A DNA stretch of 64,000 bases, taken from assembly GCF_900091625.1 (NCBI RefSeq), contig NZ_FMIC01000002.1:6696001-6760000 (forward strand). Direction: 5' to 3'. Numbering within the stretch: the first letter of the stretch is position 1; each line of letters begins with the position of its first letter. Shown here piece after piece: positions 24,352-33,800 of the stretch. The notes under the pieces are model-generated. The model saw only the letters and a program-made list of their open reading frames with translations. It was not told where the DNA came from and made no database searches. Source of the stretch: Micromonospora peucetia. Its GTDB lineage: Bacteria; Actinomycetota; Actinomycetes; Mycobacteriales; Micromonosporaceae. The position numbers and the translations under genes are program-made.

Positions 24352-24457
24352 TAGGCTGAACTCAGCACCTCATCGCCTAGGTCCGGAAGGGACGATCTTG
24401 CAGGACCTAGTGAATGAAAACTGCCCTGTTGATCTCTAGAGCTGCAGGTCAGCAAGT
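24352..24457 (+). promoter_or_regulatory. Leader of CRISPR array 1
   Basis: TAGGCT at 24352-24357 looks like an actinobacterial -10 element. It is followed by about 100 nt ending directly at the first repeat. The last 30 nt (GTTGATCTCTAGAGCTGCAG, then GTCAGCAAGT) match the leader of array 2 (GTTGATCTATAGCGCCACAG, then GTCAGAAAGC). The shared GATCTTG and GTGAA...AAAAC blocks further upstream also match. Two homologous leaders on the left of both arrays show that both are transcribed and grow in the same orientation (plus strand). Confidence 0.75.
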
Positions 24458-25783
24458 CTGCTCCCCGCGCACGCGGGGGTGATCCCTACCTGACGTTCCT
24501 CCGGCAGCAAGGGCAAGCCTGCTCCCCGCGCACGCGGGGGTGATCCCGACTGCGCTGCTGATGCTGGCCAACCCGACCGACTGCTCCCCGCGCACGCGGG
24601 GGTGATCCCACCTCTGCGACGGGCAAGGCGCTGGCGCTCACCTGCTCCCCGCGCACGCGGGGGTGATCCGGTCGGTAGCTCGGCCGGGGAGCACGACGAC
24701 GACTGCTCCCCGCGCACGCGGGGGTGATCCCACGATTTGCGCGTGGCTGGCCTGGCAGAACCACTGCTCCCCGCGCACGCGGGGGTGATCCGTCTGCGGA
24801 CCGCGCTGCGGGCATCAGCGACGACTGCTCCCCGCGCACGCGGGGGTGATCCGGCGATCAGGTAGACGTACCCGCCTTCCCTGGTCTGCTCCCCGCGCAC
24901 GCGGGGGTGATCCGATCGGGGGCGGGTGTGGCTATCGGCGAGGGCTCTGCTCCCCGCGCACGCGGGGGTGATCCGCCGACGAGATACCGCTGGTCGCCGA
25001 CGCCCTCCTGCTCCCCGCGCACGCGGGGGTGATCCCCAGTTCGTCCAGAGGCTCTGCCTTGATCGCGACTGCTCCCCGCGCACGCGGGGGTGATCCCGGC
25101 GGTAAGCGTGTCCATCCAGCCGACAAGAGCTGCTCCCCGCGCACGCGGGGGTGATCCGTCCGTCACGGCTCACTCCAGGGACAGCTCGACCTGCTCCCCG
25201 CGCACGCGGGGGTGATCCGGGTCGAGCGGAGACGTCGCCGACGTGGAGGATCTGCTCCCCGCGCACGCGGGGGTGATCCGAGGAAGAGATGGATGCGAAG
25301 CAGTTCGCCGCGCTGCTCCCCGCGCACGCGGGGGTGATCCCTACTGACTTCCGTAGTTACTGACTTACTGAGCCTGCTCCCCGCGCACGCGGGGGTGATC
25401 CCCAGTGGAGCCCGCCGTGACCCTTCGGCAACTCCTGCTCCCCGCGCACGCGGGGGTGATCCTCCCCTGAAAGGTGGCCGCCTGGTCGATCTTGACTGCT
25501 CCCCGCGCACGCGGGGGTGATCCGGAGCGGAACCGCAATGCTTGCCAACAGGGTAGCTGCTCCCCGCGCACGCGGGGGTGATCCCGGCTTCGATGGGTTG
25601 AGCAAGATCCTCACCGGCTGCTCCCCGCGCACGCGGGGGTGATCCCGCTGAGACGGCGGCCGGCGACCGCAGCGGAATCTGCTCCCCGCGCACGCGGGGG
25701 TGATCCCTTGAAGCGGGTCGCCGACCAGGCCGACAAGACCTGCTCCCCGCGCACGCGGGGGTGATCCGGACCCGTACGCCAGC
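24458..25783 (+). CRISPR. Type I-E CRISPR array 1, leader-proximal segment (22 repeats)
   Basis: 22 near-perfect 28-bp repeats (first at 24458, last at 25740) with a 61-bp period and 33-nt spacers. The repeat is CTGCTCCCCGCGCACG, then CGGGGGTGATCC. It forms a CCCCGCG/CGCGGGG hairpin with a GTGATCC 3' handle, the Cas6e substrate typical of actinobacterial I-E systems. In 21 of 22 cases the first spacer base is G or C, consistent with a PAM-derived 29th repeat base. The last spacer is interrupted after 16 nt by the IS3-type element. Confidence 0.98.
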
Positions 25784-25841
25784 TGGGCCTGCCCCGTTTT
25801 GACGGACATCCAAGATCAGGGGACCTGGGGTCTCCGGGAGG

Positions 25842-26165
25842 ATGTCCATCATCATGGAGAGCATGGGGAAGAAGCGGCCGCGGCCTCGGCGTTCGTTCAC
25901 GCCGGAGTTCAAGGCCGAGATCGTCGAGTTGTGCCAGCGCGGTGACCGCACGCTTCGACAGGTCAGCCAGGATTTCGACCTGACCGAGACCGCGGTGCGT
26001 GACTGGGTCAAGCAGGCCGAACTCGACACCGGCGTCCGCGCCGACGGGCTGACCACCGGCGAACGAGACGAGCTCGCGCAGTTGAGGCGGGAGAACCGCA
26101 GGTTGCGCGAGGACGTGGACATCCTCAAGCGGGCGACGGCTTTCTTCGCGAAGGAGACCCGGTGA
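25842..26165 (+). CDS. IS3-family transposase OrfA
   Basis: 107 residues. The helix-turn-helix of the transposase-8 type is near 15-65 (RSFTPEFKAEIVELCQRGDRTLRQVSQDFDLTETAVRDWVKQAEL). A C-terminal leucine-zipper-like helix follows (ELAQLRRENRRLREDVDILKRATAFF). OrfA binds the terminal repeats. An internal ATG at 25863 (MGKKRPRPRR) is an equally plausible start. The stop overlaps the OrfB start (GTGA), so OrfB is made by coupling or by a -1 frameshift producing OrfAB. Confidence 0.93.
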   Translation: MSIIMESMGKKRPRPRRSFTPEFKAEIVELCQRGDRTLRQVSQDFDLTETAVRDWVKQAELDTGVRADGLTTGERDELAQLRRENRRLREDVDILKRATAFFAKETR

Positions 26166-27058
26166 ACGTGCACCCGTTCATCGAGGCGGAGCGAGCCGGC
26201 AAACACAACGTCAAGCGTGCGTGTGAGCTGCTCGAGGTCTCCAGGTCCGCCTACTACCAGCGCACATCCGGTGTCCAGTCCGTCCGTGGGCGCGTTGATG
26301 CCCAGCTCACCGAGAAGATCATCCAGGTTCATGCGGGGTCGAAGGGCACCTACGGGGCGCCACGGATCCACGCCGACCTCGCCGACGCCGGCATGCGGCA
26401 CGGCCGTAAACGCGTCGCCCGGCTGATGCGCGCCGCTGAACTGGCCGGTAAGAGCCCTCGCCGGTGGCGGGCCACGACGATCCCGGACCCGAACGCCAGC
26501 AGACGCCCTGACCTGGTCAGGCGTGACTTCACCACCGATCCGGCCGCCCTCGATTCCCGCTGGTGCGGGGACATCACCTACATCAACACCTGGCAGGGCT
26601 GGCTCTACCTGGCCACCGTTATCGACCTGGCTTCACGCCGCATCGTCGGCTGGGCCATCGCCGACCACCTCAAAACCGACCTGATCGACGCCGCTCTCAC
26701 CGACGCCCTCGTGCGGCGCCGACCCACGTCTGGACTGGTCTTCCACTCGGATCGCGGCGCCCAATACAGCAGCGCCCAGCACGCCCGCCTCGCGCAACGT
26801 CACGGCATCCGCCTGTCCGTCGGACGGCGCGGGCAGTGCTGGGACAACGCGGTCGCCGAATCGTTCTTCTCCACCATCAAGACAGAACTGCTGCACCGCC
26901 AGCCATGGCCCACCCATCAAGCCGCCCACCAAGCCATATTCGAGTACATCGAAGGGTGGTACAACACCCGCCGCCGGCACTCGACCCTGGGCTACCTCAG
27001 CCCCGCCGCCTTCGAAGCCACCGGCCCGCACCTGCAACCAGCCGTCCAGGCAGCCTGA
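26162..27058 (+). CDS. IS3-family transposase OrfB (DDE)
   Basis: 298 residues from GTG 26162. The N-terminal HTH_21 segment (YGAPRIHADLADAGMRHGRKRVARLMRAAEL) precedes the retroviral-type integrase core. The first Asp is in WCGDITYI, the second in VFHSDRGAQYSS and the Glu in WDNAVAESFFSTIKTELL (D-D-35-E spacing). The end, YNTRRRHSTLGYLSPAAFE, is the IS3 signature. The frame is intact, so the element may still be active. Transcription is in the same direction as the array. Confidence 0.95.
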   Translation: MNVHPFIEAERAGKHNVKRACELLEVSRSAYYQRTSGVQSVRGRVDAQLTEKIIQVHAGSKGTYGAPRIHADLADAGMRHGRKRVARLMRAAELAGKSPRRWRATTIPDPNASRRPDLVRRDFTTDPAALDSRWCGDITYINTWQGWLYLATVIDLASRRIVGWAIADHLKTDLIDAALTDALVRRRPTSGLVFHSDRGAQYSSAQHARLAQRHGIRLSVGRRGQCWDNAVAESFFSTIKTELLHRQPWPTHQAAHQAIFEYIEGWYNTRRRHSTLGYLSPAAFEATGPHLQPAVQAA

Positions 27059-27104
27059 CTAAGATCAACACATTGACCCTGTCCGTCGAAACGGGTCAAG
27101 CCCA

Positions 27105-28301
27105 AGCATCCTGCCCAAGACCACCTGCTCCCCGCGCACGCGGGGGTGATCCGGTCCTCCGGCCGGACTCGGCAGGCAAGGACGACTGCTCCCCGCGCAC
27201 GCGGGGGTGATCCGCCCTCGACGCCGTCCGCTGGCCCGCCGCCCAGCTGCTCCCCGCGCACGCGGGGGTGATCCCGGCATCGGCGCCCGGGTGCGGGAGG
27301 ACTGGGTCTGCTCCCCGCGCACGCGGGGGTGATCCCGATGTCCGCAACGTGTTCTACGCCGGCAAGGCCTGCTCCCCGCGCACGCGGGGGTGATCCGGTG
27401 CGGGTGCCGTCATCGCTGCTGCGCCGTCCCTGCTCCCCGCGCACGCGGGGGTGATCCGTCGGACATGAAGAAGGGGCCGGCAGTGGGAGTCTGCTCCCCG
27501 CGCACGCGGGGGTGATCCGGACTGATCAAGGTTTTGGTCGGCTACCGGCTCCTGCTCCCCGCGCACGCGGGGGTGATCCCACCGAGGCCGCGCCAGTAGC
27601 CGGCGTGGGCGACTGCTCCCCGCGCACGCGGGGGTGATCCCGGGGATGACCAGCTCCGCCAGCTCATCCTGGCCTGCTCCCCGCGCACGCGGGGGTGATC
27701 CCTACGCCAGCGGCGGCGCGGTCTACGTCAACGCCTGCTCCCCGCGCACGCGGGGGTGATCCGTGCCTGCTCGACTGCTACGTCAGCGGTAATAGCTGCT
27801 CCCCGCGCACGCGGGGGTGATCCCGGCGAGTCTCCGCCCTTGACGATCCAGCGCATCTGCTCCCCGCGCACGCGGGGGTGATCCCGCCTGCCGCATTGCC
27901 GGCACCGCCCTCACCGGCTGCTCCCCGCGCACGCGGGGGTGATCCACCGCTTTCCTCTGTCGCTTGTCGTACCACACCCTGCTCCCCGCGCACGCGGGGG
28001 TGATCCCACGCTCAGCGGTACATTGACTCACTTAACTGACTGCTCCCCGCGCACGCGGGGGTGATCCCCGCGGGGTGACGACGGCCGGCTGGATGATGGG
28101 CTGCTCCCCGCGCACGCGGGGGTGATCCGGGGGACAGAGGGGCCGAAGGCCCCATTACCCCCTGCTCCCCGCGCACGCGGGGGTGATCCTGATCGCCGTC
28201 AAGTTCGACCGGCCGTGCTCGGCTGCTCCCCGCGCACGCGGGGGTGATCCCGGCATCGTCTGGGCGGTCCGCCGGATCACCGCCTGCTCCCCGCGCACGC
28301 G
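27105..28301 (+). CRISPR. CRISPR array 1, middle segment (20 repeats, last one split)
   Basis: Continues the array after the IS3 element. Repeats start at 27125 and follow every 61 bp to 28284. The twentieth repeat is cut after its 18th base by the IS21-type element and resumes at 30844 after a 6-bp target duplication. Repeat sequence and orientation are unchanged. Spacers are 33 nt. The open frames reading GSPPRARGA in this region are artefacts of the repeat. Confidence 0.97.
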
Positions 28302-28415
28302 TGTCAACGGCCAATCAGATCTCCCCGTAGGCGGCCAGTAGTTTTCCCCGCTGGCGGCCATGGTTTCTCCCCAGTGGCGGCCAGATAGTTCCCCGCCTGT
28401 GGGGTGGTGCTGGGG

Positions 28416-29207
28416 TCAGTGCAAGGCTTTGACGCCCTGTCCGGCGGTGGCTTGGTTGAACCGGTAGCTGTCACCCTGGGTCACGACGACGTGGGCGTGG
28501 TGCAGGAGTCGGTCGACGGTGGCGGTGGCCAGGGTCTTGGGCATGATCTCGTCGAAACCGGACGGGTGCAGGTTCGAGCTGACCGCGAGGCTGCGGCGTT
28601 CGTAGGCGGCGTCGACGAGGCGGTAGAACCCTTCGGCGGCGTCCGGGGAGACCGGTAGCAGGCCGATGTCGTCGATGATGATCAGGTCGGTGCGGATCAG
28701 TCTGGCCATGGCTCGGGCGACGGAGTCGTCGGGGCGGTGGCGGCGGACCATGACGCCGAGGTCTTCGATGGTGAACCAGGCGACGGTCATGCCGGCCTCG
28801 ACGGCGGCTTGGCCGAGGGCTTCGCAGAAGTGGCTCTTGCCGGTGCCGGACGGGCCGCAGATGGACAGGTTCTCCTTGCGCTGCACCCATTCCAGGCTGC
28901 GCAGGGCGTCCTGGGTCGGCCGCGGGATCGAGGAGGCCTGCTCGTCCCAGTCGCCGAAGGTTTTGCCGGCGGGGAACGCGGCGCGTTTGCGCCGGGTGCG
29001 CAGGTTGGCCTGGTCCCGGCCGGCTGCCTCCTCCGCGAGGAGGACCCGCACGACTTCGGCCGGGTCCCAGCGTTGCGCTTTCGCGGTGGGGATGAGGTCG
29101 GCCATGGCCCGGCGCAGGTGCGGCAGTTTCAGCCGGCGGGTGAGCTCGATCGCTTCGGTCAGCGGGTCACCGGCTGCGCCGGTGACCCGCAACGGGGTGA
29201 TGGTCAC
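28416..29207 (-). CDS. istB: IS21-family helper ATPase IstB
   Basis: 263 residues from a GTG at 29205-29207 that overlaps the istA stop (GTGA). AAA+ ATPase with Walker A CGPSGTGKSH near 110, Walker B LIIIDDIGLLP near 175, and sensor residues in AVSSNLHPSGFDEIM. DnaC-like; it assembles on target DNA and stimulates the IstA transposase. Frames extending upstream to 30044 are antisense shadows of istA. Intact. Confidence 0.93.
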   Translation of the reverse strand: MTITPLRVTGAAGDPLTEAIELTRRLKLPHLRRAMADLIPTAKAQRWDPAEVVRVLLAEEAAGRDQANLRTRRKRAAFPAGKTFGDWDEQASSIPRPTQDALRSLEWVQRKENLSICGPSGTGKSHFCEALGQAAVEAGMTVAWFTIEDLGVMVRRHRPDDSVARAMARLIRTDLIIIDDIGLLPVSPDAAEGFYRLVDAAYERRSLAVSSNLHPSGFDEIMPKTLATATVDRLLHHAHVVVTQGDSYRFNQATAGQGVKALH

Positions 29208-30739
29208 TGTTCTCCAGTCGTCGTGCCGAAGGTTGACCAGGCAGAGGTGCCTGGTTGCAGGCTGTGGGTTTCGCTGGCCCGAGTGGGTGGGGTGTCGTCG
29301 TCGCGTTGGTGGGCCAGGATGCGGATCAGGTCGTTGTCGGCGAACCTGCCCGCCAAAGCGGCGGTGCCGAGGGCCCGGTCGACGTGGTCGACGCCGTGCA
29401 GCTTCGCGAGAGCGACGGCTTCGGCCATCTTGCGGCGCACCCCGCGGACCCCGGCGGCTGCGGCCTCGACCAGCCACGCGGCGGCGCCGGGGCCGAGAGC
29501 CAGGAACGCGGCCTCGTCGGCGGTGCGGGCCCGCGGCACCCGATCGGCGGTGTCGGACTGGCGTGATCGGGGCGGGTAGTGCTCGTCGAGGATCGACGGG
29601 CGGCCCGGCTGGGCCCGCTGGTGGCGGGCGACCTCGGCCGGCCCGTCCTCGCTGACGGCGGTGACGATGAGTTCGTCGCCGTGGAACCGGGCCCAGACCC
29701 GGGTGTCGACCAGGTGGTGCGGGACCGAGTAGCGGACTCCGTCGACGGAGATGGTGCAGTCCCAGTTCACTCGGCGGGTGGTGCCGAACGCGACGGTGAA
29801 CGGCTGCGCCGGCAGCGGATGCAGCCGGTCGCGTTCGTCCAGGAGGGCTTCGGCCGGGCGGCGTCGGGTGTCGCGGTGGATGCGGGCGTTGACCTCGTCG
29901 GTGAAGTCGCGGCAGGCCGCCTCCAGTTCCGCGAACGTGCGGTACTGGCCGAGCAGGTTCGCGCTGGTCGGGACCAGGTCCGCCTTGGCGATCTTCACGG
30001 TGTTCTCGGCGCCGCCCTTGGACTGCGGGTCCGCCGGCACGCAAGTGCGGATCGTCATCCCGTAATGCCGGGCCACCTGCACGATCTCCGGATTACGCAC
30101 GGCGATGTCCGCGACGTGCTCCACCGTGATCGTCTTCTCGTTGTCGGTCAACACATAGGCCGGCACCCCACCCAGGCGCCGCAGGGTGGCATCCAGGCAG
30201 GCCACGACCGTCGGCAGGGTCTTGTCCAGCACCGGGATCACGACCCGGAACCGGGACCAGGGCAGCCACGCGCACCACAACGTGGTCCGCCGGCCGCCGA
30301 TGCGTGGGCCTTCGCCCCAGTCGAACTGAAGCCACAAACCGGGCTCGGGGATCCACGGGCGGAACACCCGTCGCTGCCCGGCCTGCCAGGACTTCTTCAC
30401 CGCCGCGACCGCCCGGCGGGTGGTGCGCTCTCCGCCGGCGAAGCCCATCGTGGTGATCCGCCGGTGCACCACATCGGCGCGGACCCGGCCACCCGAGCGG
30501 GCCACCAACTCCTCGATCTTGTCCATGAACTCGTCGATCGGCCGAGCCCGCTGGGTCCGCTCCTCGGGGCTGCGTCCCTCGGCCCGCAACTTCACATACC
30601 GGGCCACGGTGTGGTGATCACACCCGGCCAGCTCGGCCGCCGCACGGTAACTACCCGTGAGGTCGTATGCCTCCAAAATTTCCACGATCTCCCTGCCGCG
30701 TTTCACGCCGCCGACCCTCGCCGACCAGCGTCTCGTCAT
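29204..30739 (-). CDS. istA: IS21-family transposase IstA (DDE)
   Basis: 511 residues. The N-terminal HTH is near 14-50 (EIVEILEAYDLTGSYRAAAELAGCDHHTVARYV). The DDE core has Asp in WLQFDWGEG, Asp in YVLTDNEKTIT and Glu in KGGAENTVKIAKADL. The C-terminal beta-barrel region follows, with VNWDCTISVDGVRYSVPHHLV. ATG at 30737-30739; a GTG at 30706 (VKRGREIVEIL) is possible. Together with istB the element looks complete, so it may still be mobile. Confidence 0.94.
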   Translation of the reverse strand: MTRRWSARVGGVKRGREIVEILEAYDLTGSYRAAAELAGCDHHTVARYVKLRAEGRSPEERTQRARPIDEFMDKIEELVARSGGRVRADVVHRRITTMGFAGGERTTRRAVAAVKKSWQAGQRRVFRPWIPEPGLWLQFDWGEGPRIGGRRTTLWCAWLPWSRFRVVIPVLDKTLPTVVACLDATLRRLGGVPAYVLTDNEKTITVEHVADIAVRNPEIVQVARHYGMTIRTCVPADPQSKGGAENTVKIAKADLVPTSANLLGQYRTFAELEAACRDFTDEVNARIHRDTRRRPAEALLDERDRLHPLPAQPFTVAFGTTRRVNWDCTISVDGVRYSVPHHLVDTRVWARFHGDELIVTAVSEDGPAEVARHQRAQPGRPSILDEHYPPRSRQSDTADRVPRARTADEAAFLALGPGAAAWLVEAAAAGVRGVRRKMAEAVALAKLHGVDHVDRALGTAALAGRFADNDLIRILAHQRDDDTPPTRASETHSLQPGTSAWSTFGTTTGEQ

Positions 30740-30837
30740 GATCAGCGGGGAGGTATCTGGCCGTCCACGGGGAGAACCCTGGCCATCAGCGGGGCGGTAA
30801 ATGGCCGCCTATGGGGATCTTTCACTGGCCGCCGACA

Positions 30838-33800
30838 CACGCGGGGGTGATCCCATGGCACCACCCAGCAAGGGGCTCCGGGGAAGCTGCTCCCCGCGCA
30901 CGCGGGGGTGATCCCTGCACCACCTGCATCTGCAACCCCTGCATGGACTGCTCCCCGCGCACGCGGGGGTGATCCGCGGTGGCTGGAGGCGTACGAGCGG
31001 GACGAGAGCTGCTCCCCGCGCACGCGGGGGTGATCCGAAACCCAAGCCGGTCAAGAAGGCGGCTGGGCGCTGCTCCCCGCGCACGCGGGGGTGATCCGTC
31101 GGCGCGGGCGAGGAAGTCGTTGGCGATGGCCTGCTCCCCGCGCACGCGGGGGTGATCCCGATGACCGACACGAGCGGTGACATGTCGAACGCTGCTCCCC
31201 GCGCACGCGGGGGTGATCCCACACCGACCGATCGCACGGACTCGGCCGCCTCCTGCTCCCCGCGCACGCGGGGGTGATCCGTCGGAGGTCCGTACGGCCA
31301 TCGCGTCGCAGCACTGCTCCCCGCGCACGCGGGGGTGATCCCGACGTCACGCCCTGGTCGACGAACCGGGCGTACTGCTCCCCGCGCACGCGGGGGTGAT
31401 CCCGTGTGGGAAGGCGCGGTCCGGAGCAGCAAGACCTGCTCCCCGCGCACGCGGGGGTGATCCCTGGGTCGCCCACTGCAACATGGCGTTCGTGCGCTGC
31501 TCCCCGCGCACGCGGGGGTGATCCTGATGGTCAACGAGCTCGCCGGTGCAGGCGGACCTGCTCCCCGCGCACGCGGGGGTGATCCTCAACGACCCGGGTG
31601 CCAGACGAGGCAGCTCCCCTGCTCCCCGCGCACGCGGGGGTGATCCCTGGTGGAGGACCACGGCAATCTGCTGGCCTACCTGCTCCCCGCGCACGCGGGG
31701 GTGATCCCGCGGCGAGCAGCTCGTCGGCGTCCTTCTCCAACTGCTCCCCGCGCACGCGGGGGTGATCCCATGCGCCGCGCCCACTCCATCTGCCAGTGGT
31801 ACTGCTCCCCGCGCACGCGGGGGTGATCCAGACCCGACCGGCAACGCCGTCCTCGTCACCCTCTGCTCCCCGCGCACGCGGGGGTGATCCCGAATCCGGC
31901 GACACGGTCCTTGCCGTCGGGGGCTGCTCCCCGCGCACGCGGGGGTGATCCCATCCGTGCCGTACGGGGTCAGGCGCGGCTTGACTGCTCCCCGCGCACG
32001 CGGGGGTGATCCCGTCCTGAGCGAGACGCTCACCCTCGCCCGGACCTGCTCCCCGCGCACGCGGGGGTGATCCCTCGAGTTCGAGTTCTTCCTCGCCGAC
32101 CGGTTGCTGCTCCCCGCGCACGCGGGGGTGATCCGGGCGCCGCGGCCGGCGAGATCGGCAGGGTGCTCTGCTCCCCGCGCACGCGGGGGTGATCCCGAGG
32201 CGCAGGGGCCGATCAACGACCAGGGCTGCTGCTCCCCGCGCACGCGGGGGTGATCCCGCCTTCCACTTCTTGCGGGGCATCGCCCGCAGCCTGCTCCCCG
32301 CGCACGCGGGGGTGATCCCAGGCAACATGCCGCTATCCCGGTTGCGCGTTGCTGCTCCCCGCGCACGCGGGGGTGATCCGAACCCGCCAACGGCAGCCGC
32401 CGCGCCAGCGAGCTGCTCCCCGCGCACGCGGGGGTGATCCCGCCTTGTTGGTCTTCTCGCCGTCGGCGACGTACTGCTCCCCGCGCACGCGGGGGTGATC
32501 CCCCCGATGGTGTACGGCGAGGGCGAGACGTGGACTGCTCCCCGCGCACGCGGGGGTGATCCCGCCGCCGGCTCGACGCCGAGCACCACGCTGCTCTGCT
32601 CCCCGCGCACGCGGGGGTGATCCGGTGCGCGCCTCGCGGACGTTGCACGAGCGGCACTGCTCCCCGCGCACGCGGGGGTGATCCTCGGGTCTTTGCCCGG
32701 GCGCGCGGCGACTCCGTCTGCTCCCCGCGCACGCGGGGGTGATCCACGATCGCCCCGTTGCAGGAGCCGGTCGAGGTCGCCTGCTCCCCGCGCACGCGGG
32801 GGTGATCCCTGGGCCGGCGACGCCACCGCCGAGTACGCCGTCTGCTCCCCGCGCACGCGGGGGTGATCCCTTCGGGTGACGCTCCATGGGTGTCACCCCC
32901 CGCTGCTCCCCGCGCACGCGGGGGTGATCCCTCTTCACTCGCGCATCGCCTTGCGCGTCATGACTGCTCCCCGCGCACGCGGGGGTGATCCGTAGAGCTG
33001 GGTGTTGGCGGCGGTCTTCACCGTCTGCTCCCCGCGCACGCGGGGGTGATCCTCGCGGGACGCGACCGAGCCGTCACCGTAGATCCTGCTCCCCGCGCAC
33101 GCGGGGGTGATCCTGCCCTGGTACGCCTCGGGCTTGCCCTGCTTGTCTGCTCCCCGCGCACGCGGGGGTGATCCCGCGCTGCTCGTGCACCGCGTGCCTT
33201 CTGCTGCCTGCTCCCCGCGCACGCGGGGGTGATCCCACGTCGTGTGTGGATAATGCCAGTTATCCACACTGCTCCCCGCGCACGCGGGGGTGATCCCACC
33301 TGGGCAAAGCTCCTGGGGGTGTGACGGTGCTGCTCCCCGCGCACGCGGGGGTGATCCCATCAATCTCCCGTGGCCGGCCCCCGGCCGGCCCTGCTCCCCG
33401 CGCACGCGGGGGTGATCCCGTTGAACAGTTCTTCCGTGGCTAGTCCGGTTGCTGCTCCCCGCGCACGCGGGGGTGATCCTGTCCACCTAAGTTGATCGCC
33501 GGCCGCCCACGCCTGCTCCCCGCGCACGCGGGGGTGATCCCCGCCGTCTTTGCCCGCTGATCCGGTCCGCAGACTGCTCCCCGCGCACGCGGGGGTGATC
33601 CCTGGCGGCGGGCCTCCAGCACGATCGTCTGTCCCTGCTCCCCGCGCACGCGGGGGTGATCCCCGCTCGTACTCGTCGCCGAGCGCGCCGGCGTACTGCT
33701 CCCCGCGCACGCGGGGGTGATCCCCCCGGGTGGCCTGCCTCGACCCGGGCCTGTCCCTGCTCCCCGCGCACGCGGGGGTGATCCCAAGGCCGAGGCGGTG

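Larger units (their letters stand above)
25784..27104 (+). mobile_element. IS3-family insertion inside a CRISPR spacer
   Basis: 1321-bp element with imperfect terminal inverted repeats: left TGGGCCTGCCCCGTTTTGAC, and the right end in reverse complement TGGGCTTGACCCGTTTCGAC. It is flanked by a 3-bp direct repeat AGC (25781-25783 and 27105-27107). Removing the element and one AGC restores a spacer of exactly 33 nt (16 + 17), which proves the ends. It separates the first 22 repeats from the remaining 113 or so. Confidence 0.93.
28302..30837 (-). mobile_element. IS21-family insertion inside a CRISPR repeat
   Basis: 2536-bp element. The ends are TGTCAACGGCCA on the left and, in reverse complement, TGTCGGCGGCCA on the right. 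A 6-bp duplication CACGCG flanks it (28296-28301 and 30838-30843). Several copies of a CCCC-GGCGGCCA-type subterminal motif lie in the first 110 bp and the last 100 bp, as usual for IS21 transposase-binding sites. Excision with one CACGCG restores a perfect repeat. It carries istA and istB on the minus strand. Confidence 0.93.

Noticed and set aside
24068..24439. 123-codon plus-strand frame upstream of array 1
   Set aside because: No start signal, low-complexity Thr/Arg/His composition, and it runs through the conserved array leader.
24436..28361. Many minus-strand open frames reading GSPPRARGA / DHPRVRGEQ / ITPACAGS repeats
   Set aside because: They are six-frame translations of the 61-bp CRISPR unit (28-bp repeat plus spacer). 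The repetition follows the array period exactly and there are no ribosome binding sites.
29579..30850. 423-codon plus-strand frame over istA
   Set aside because: Antisense shadow; the DDE transposase on the other strand is unambiguous.
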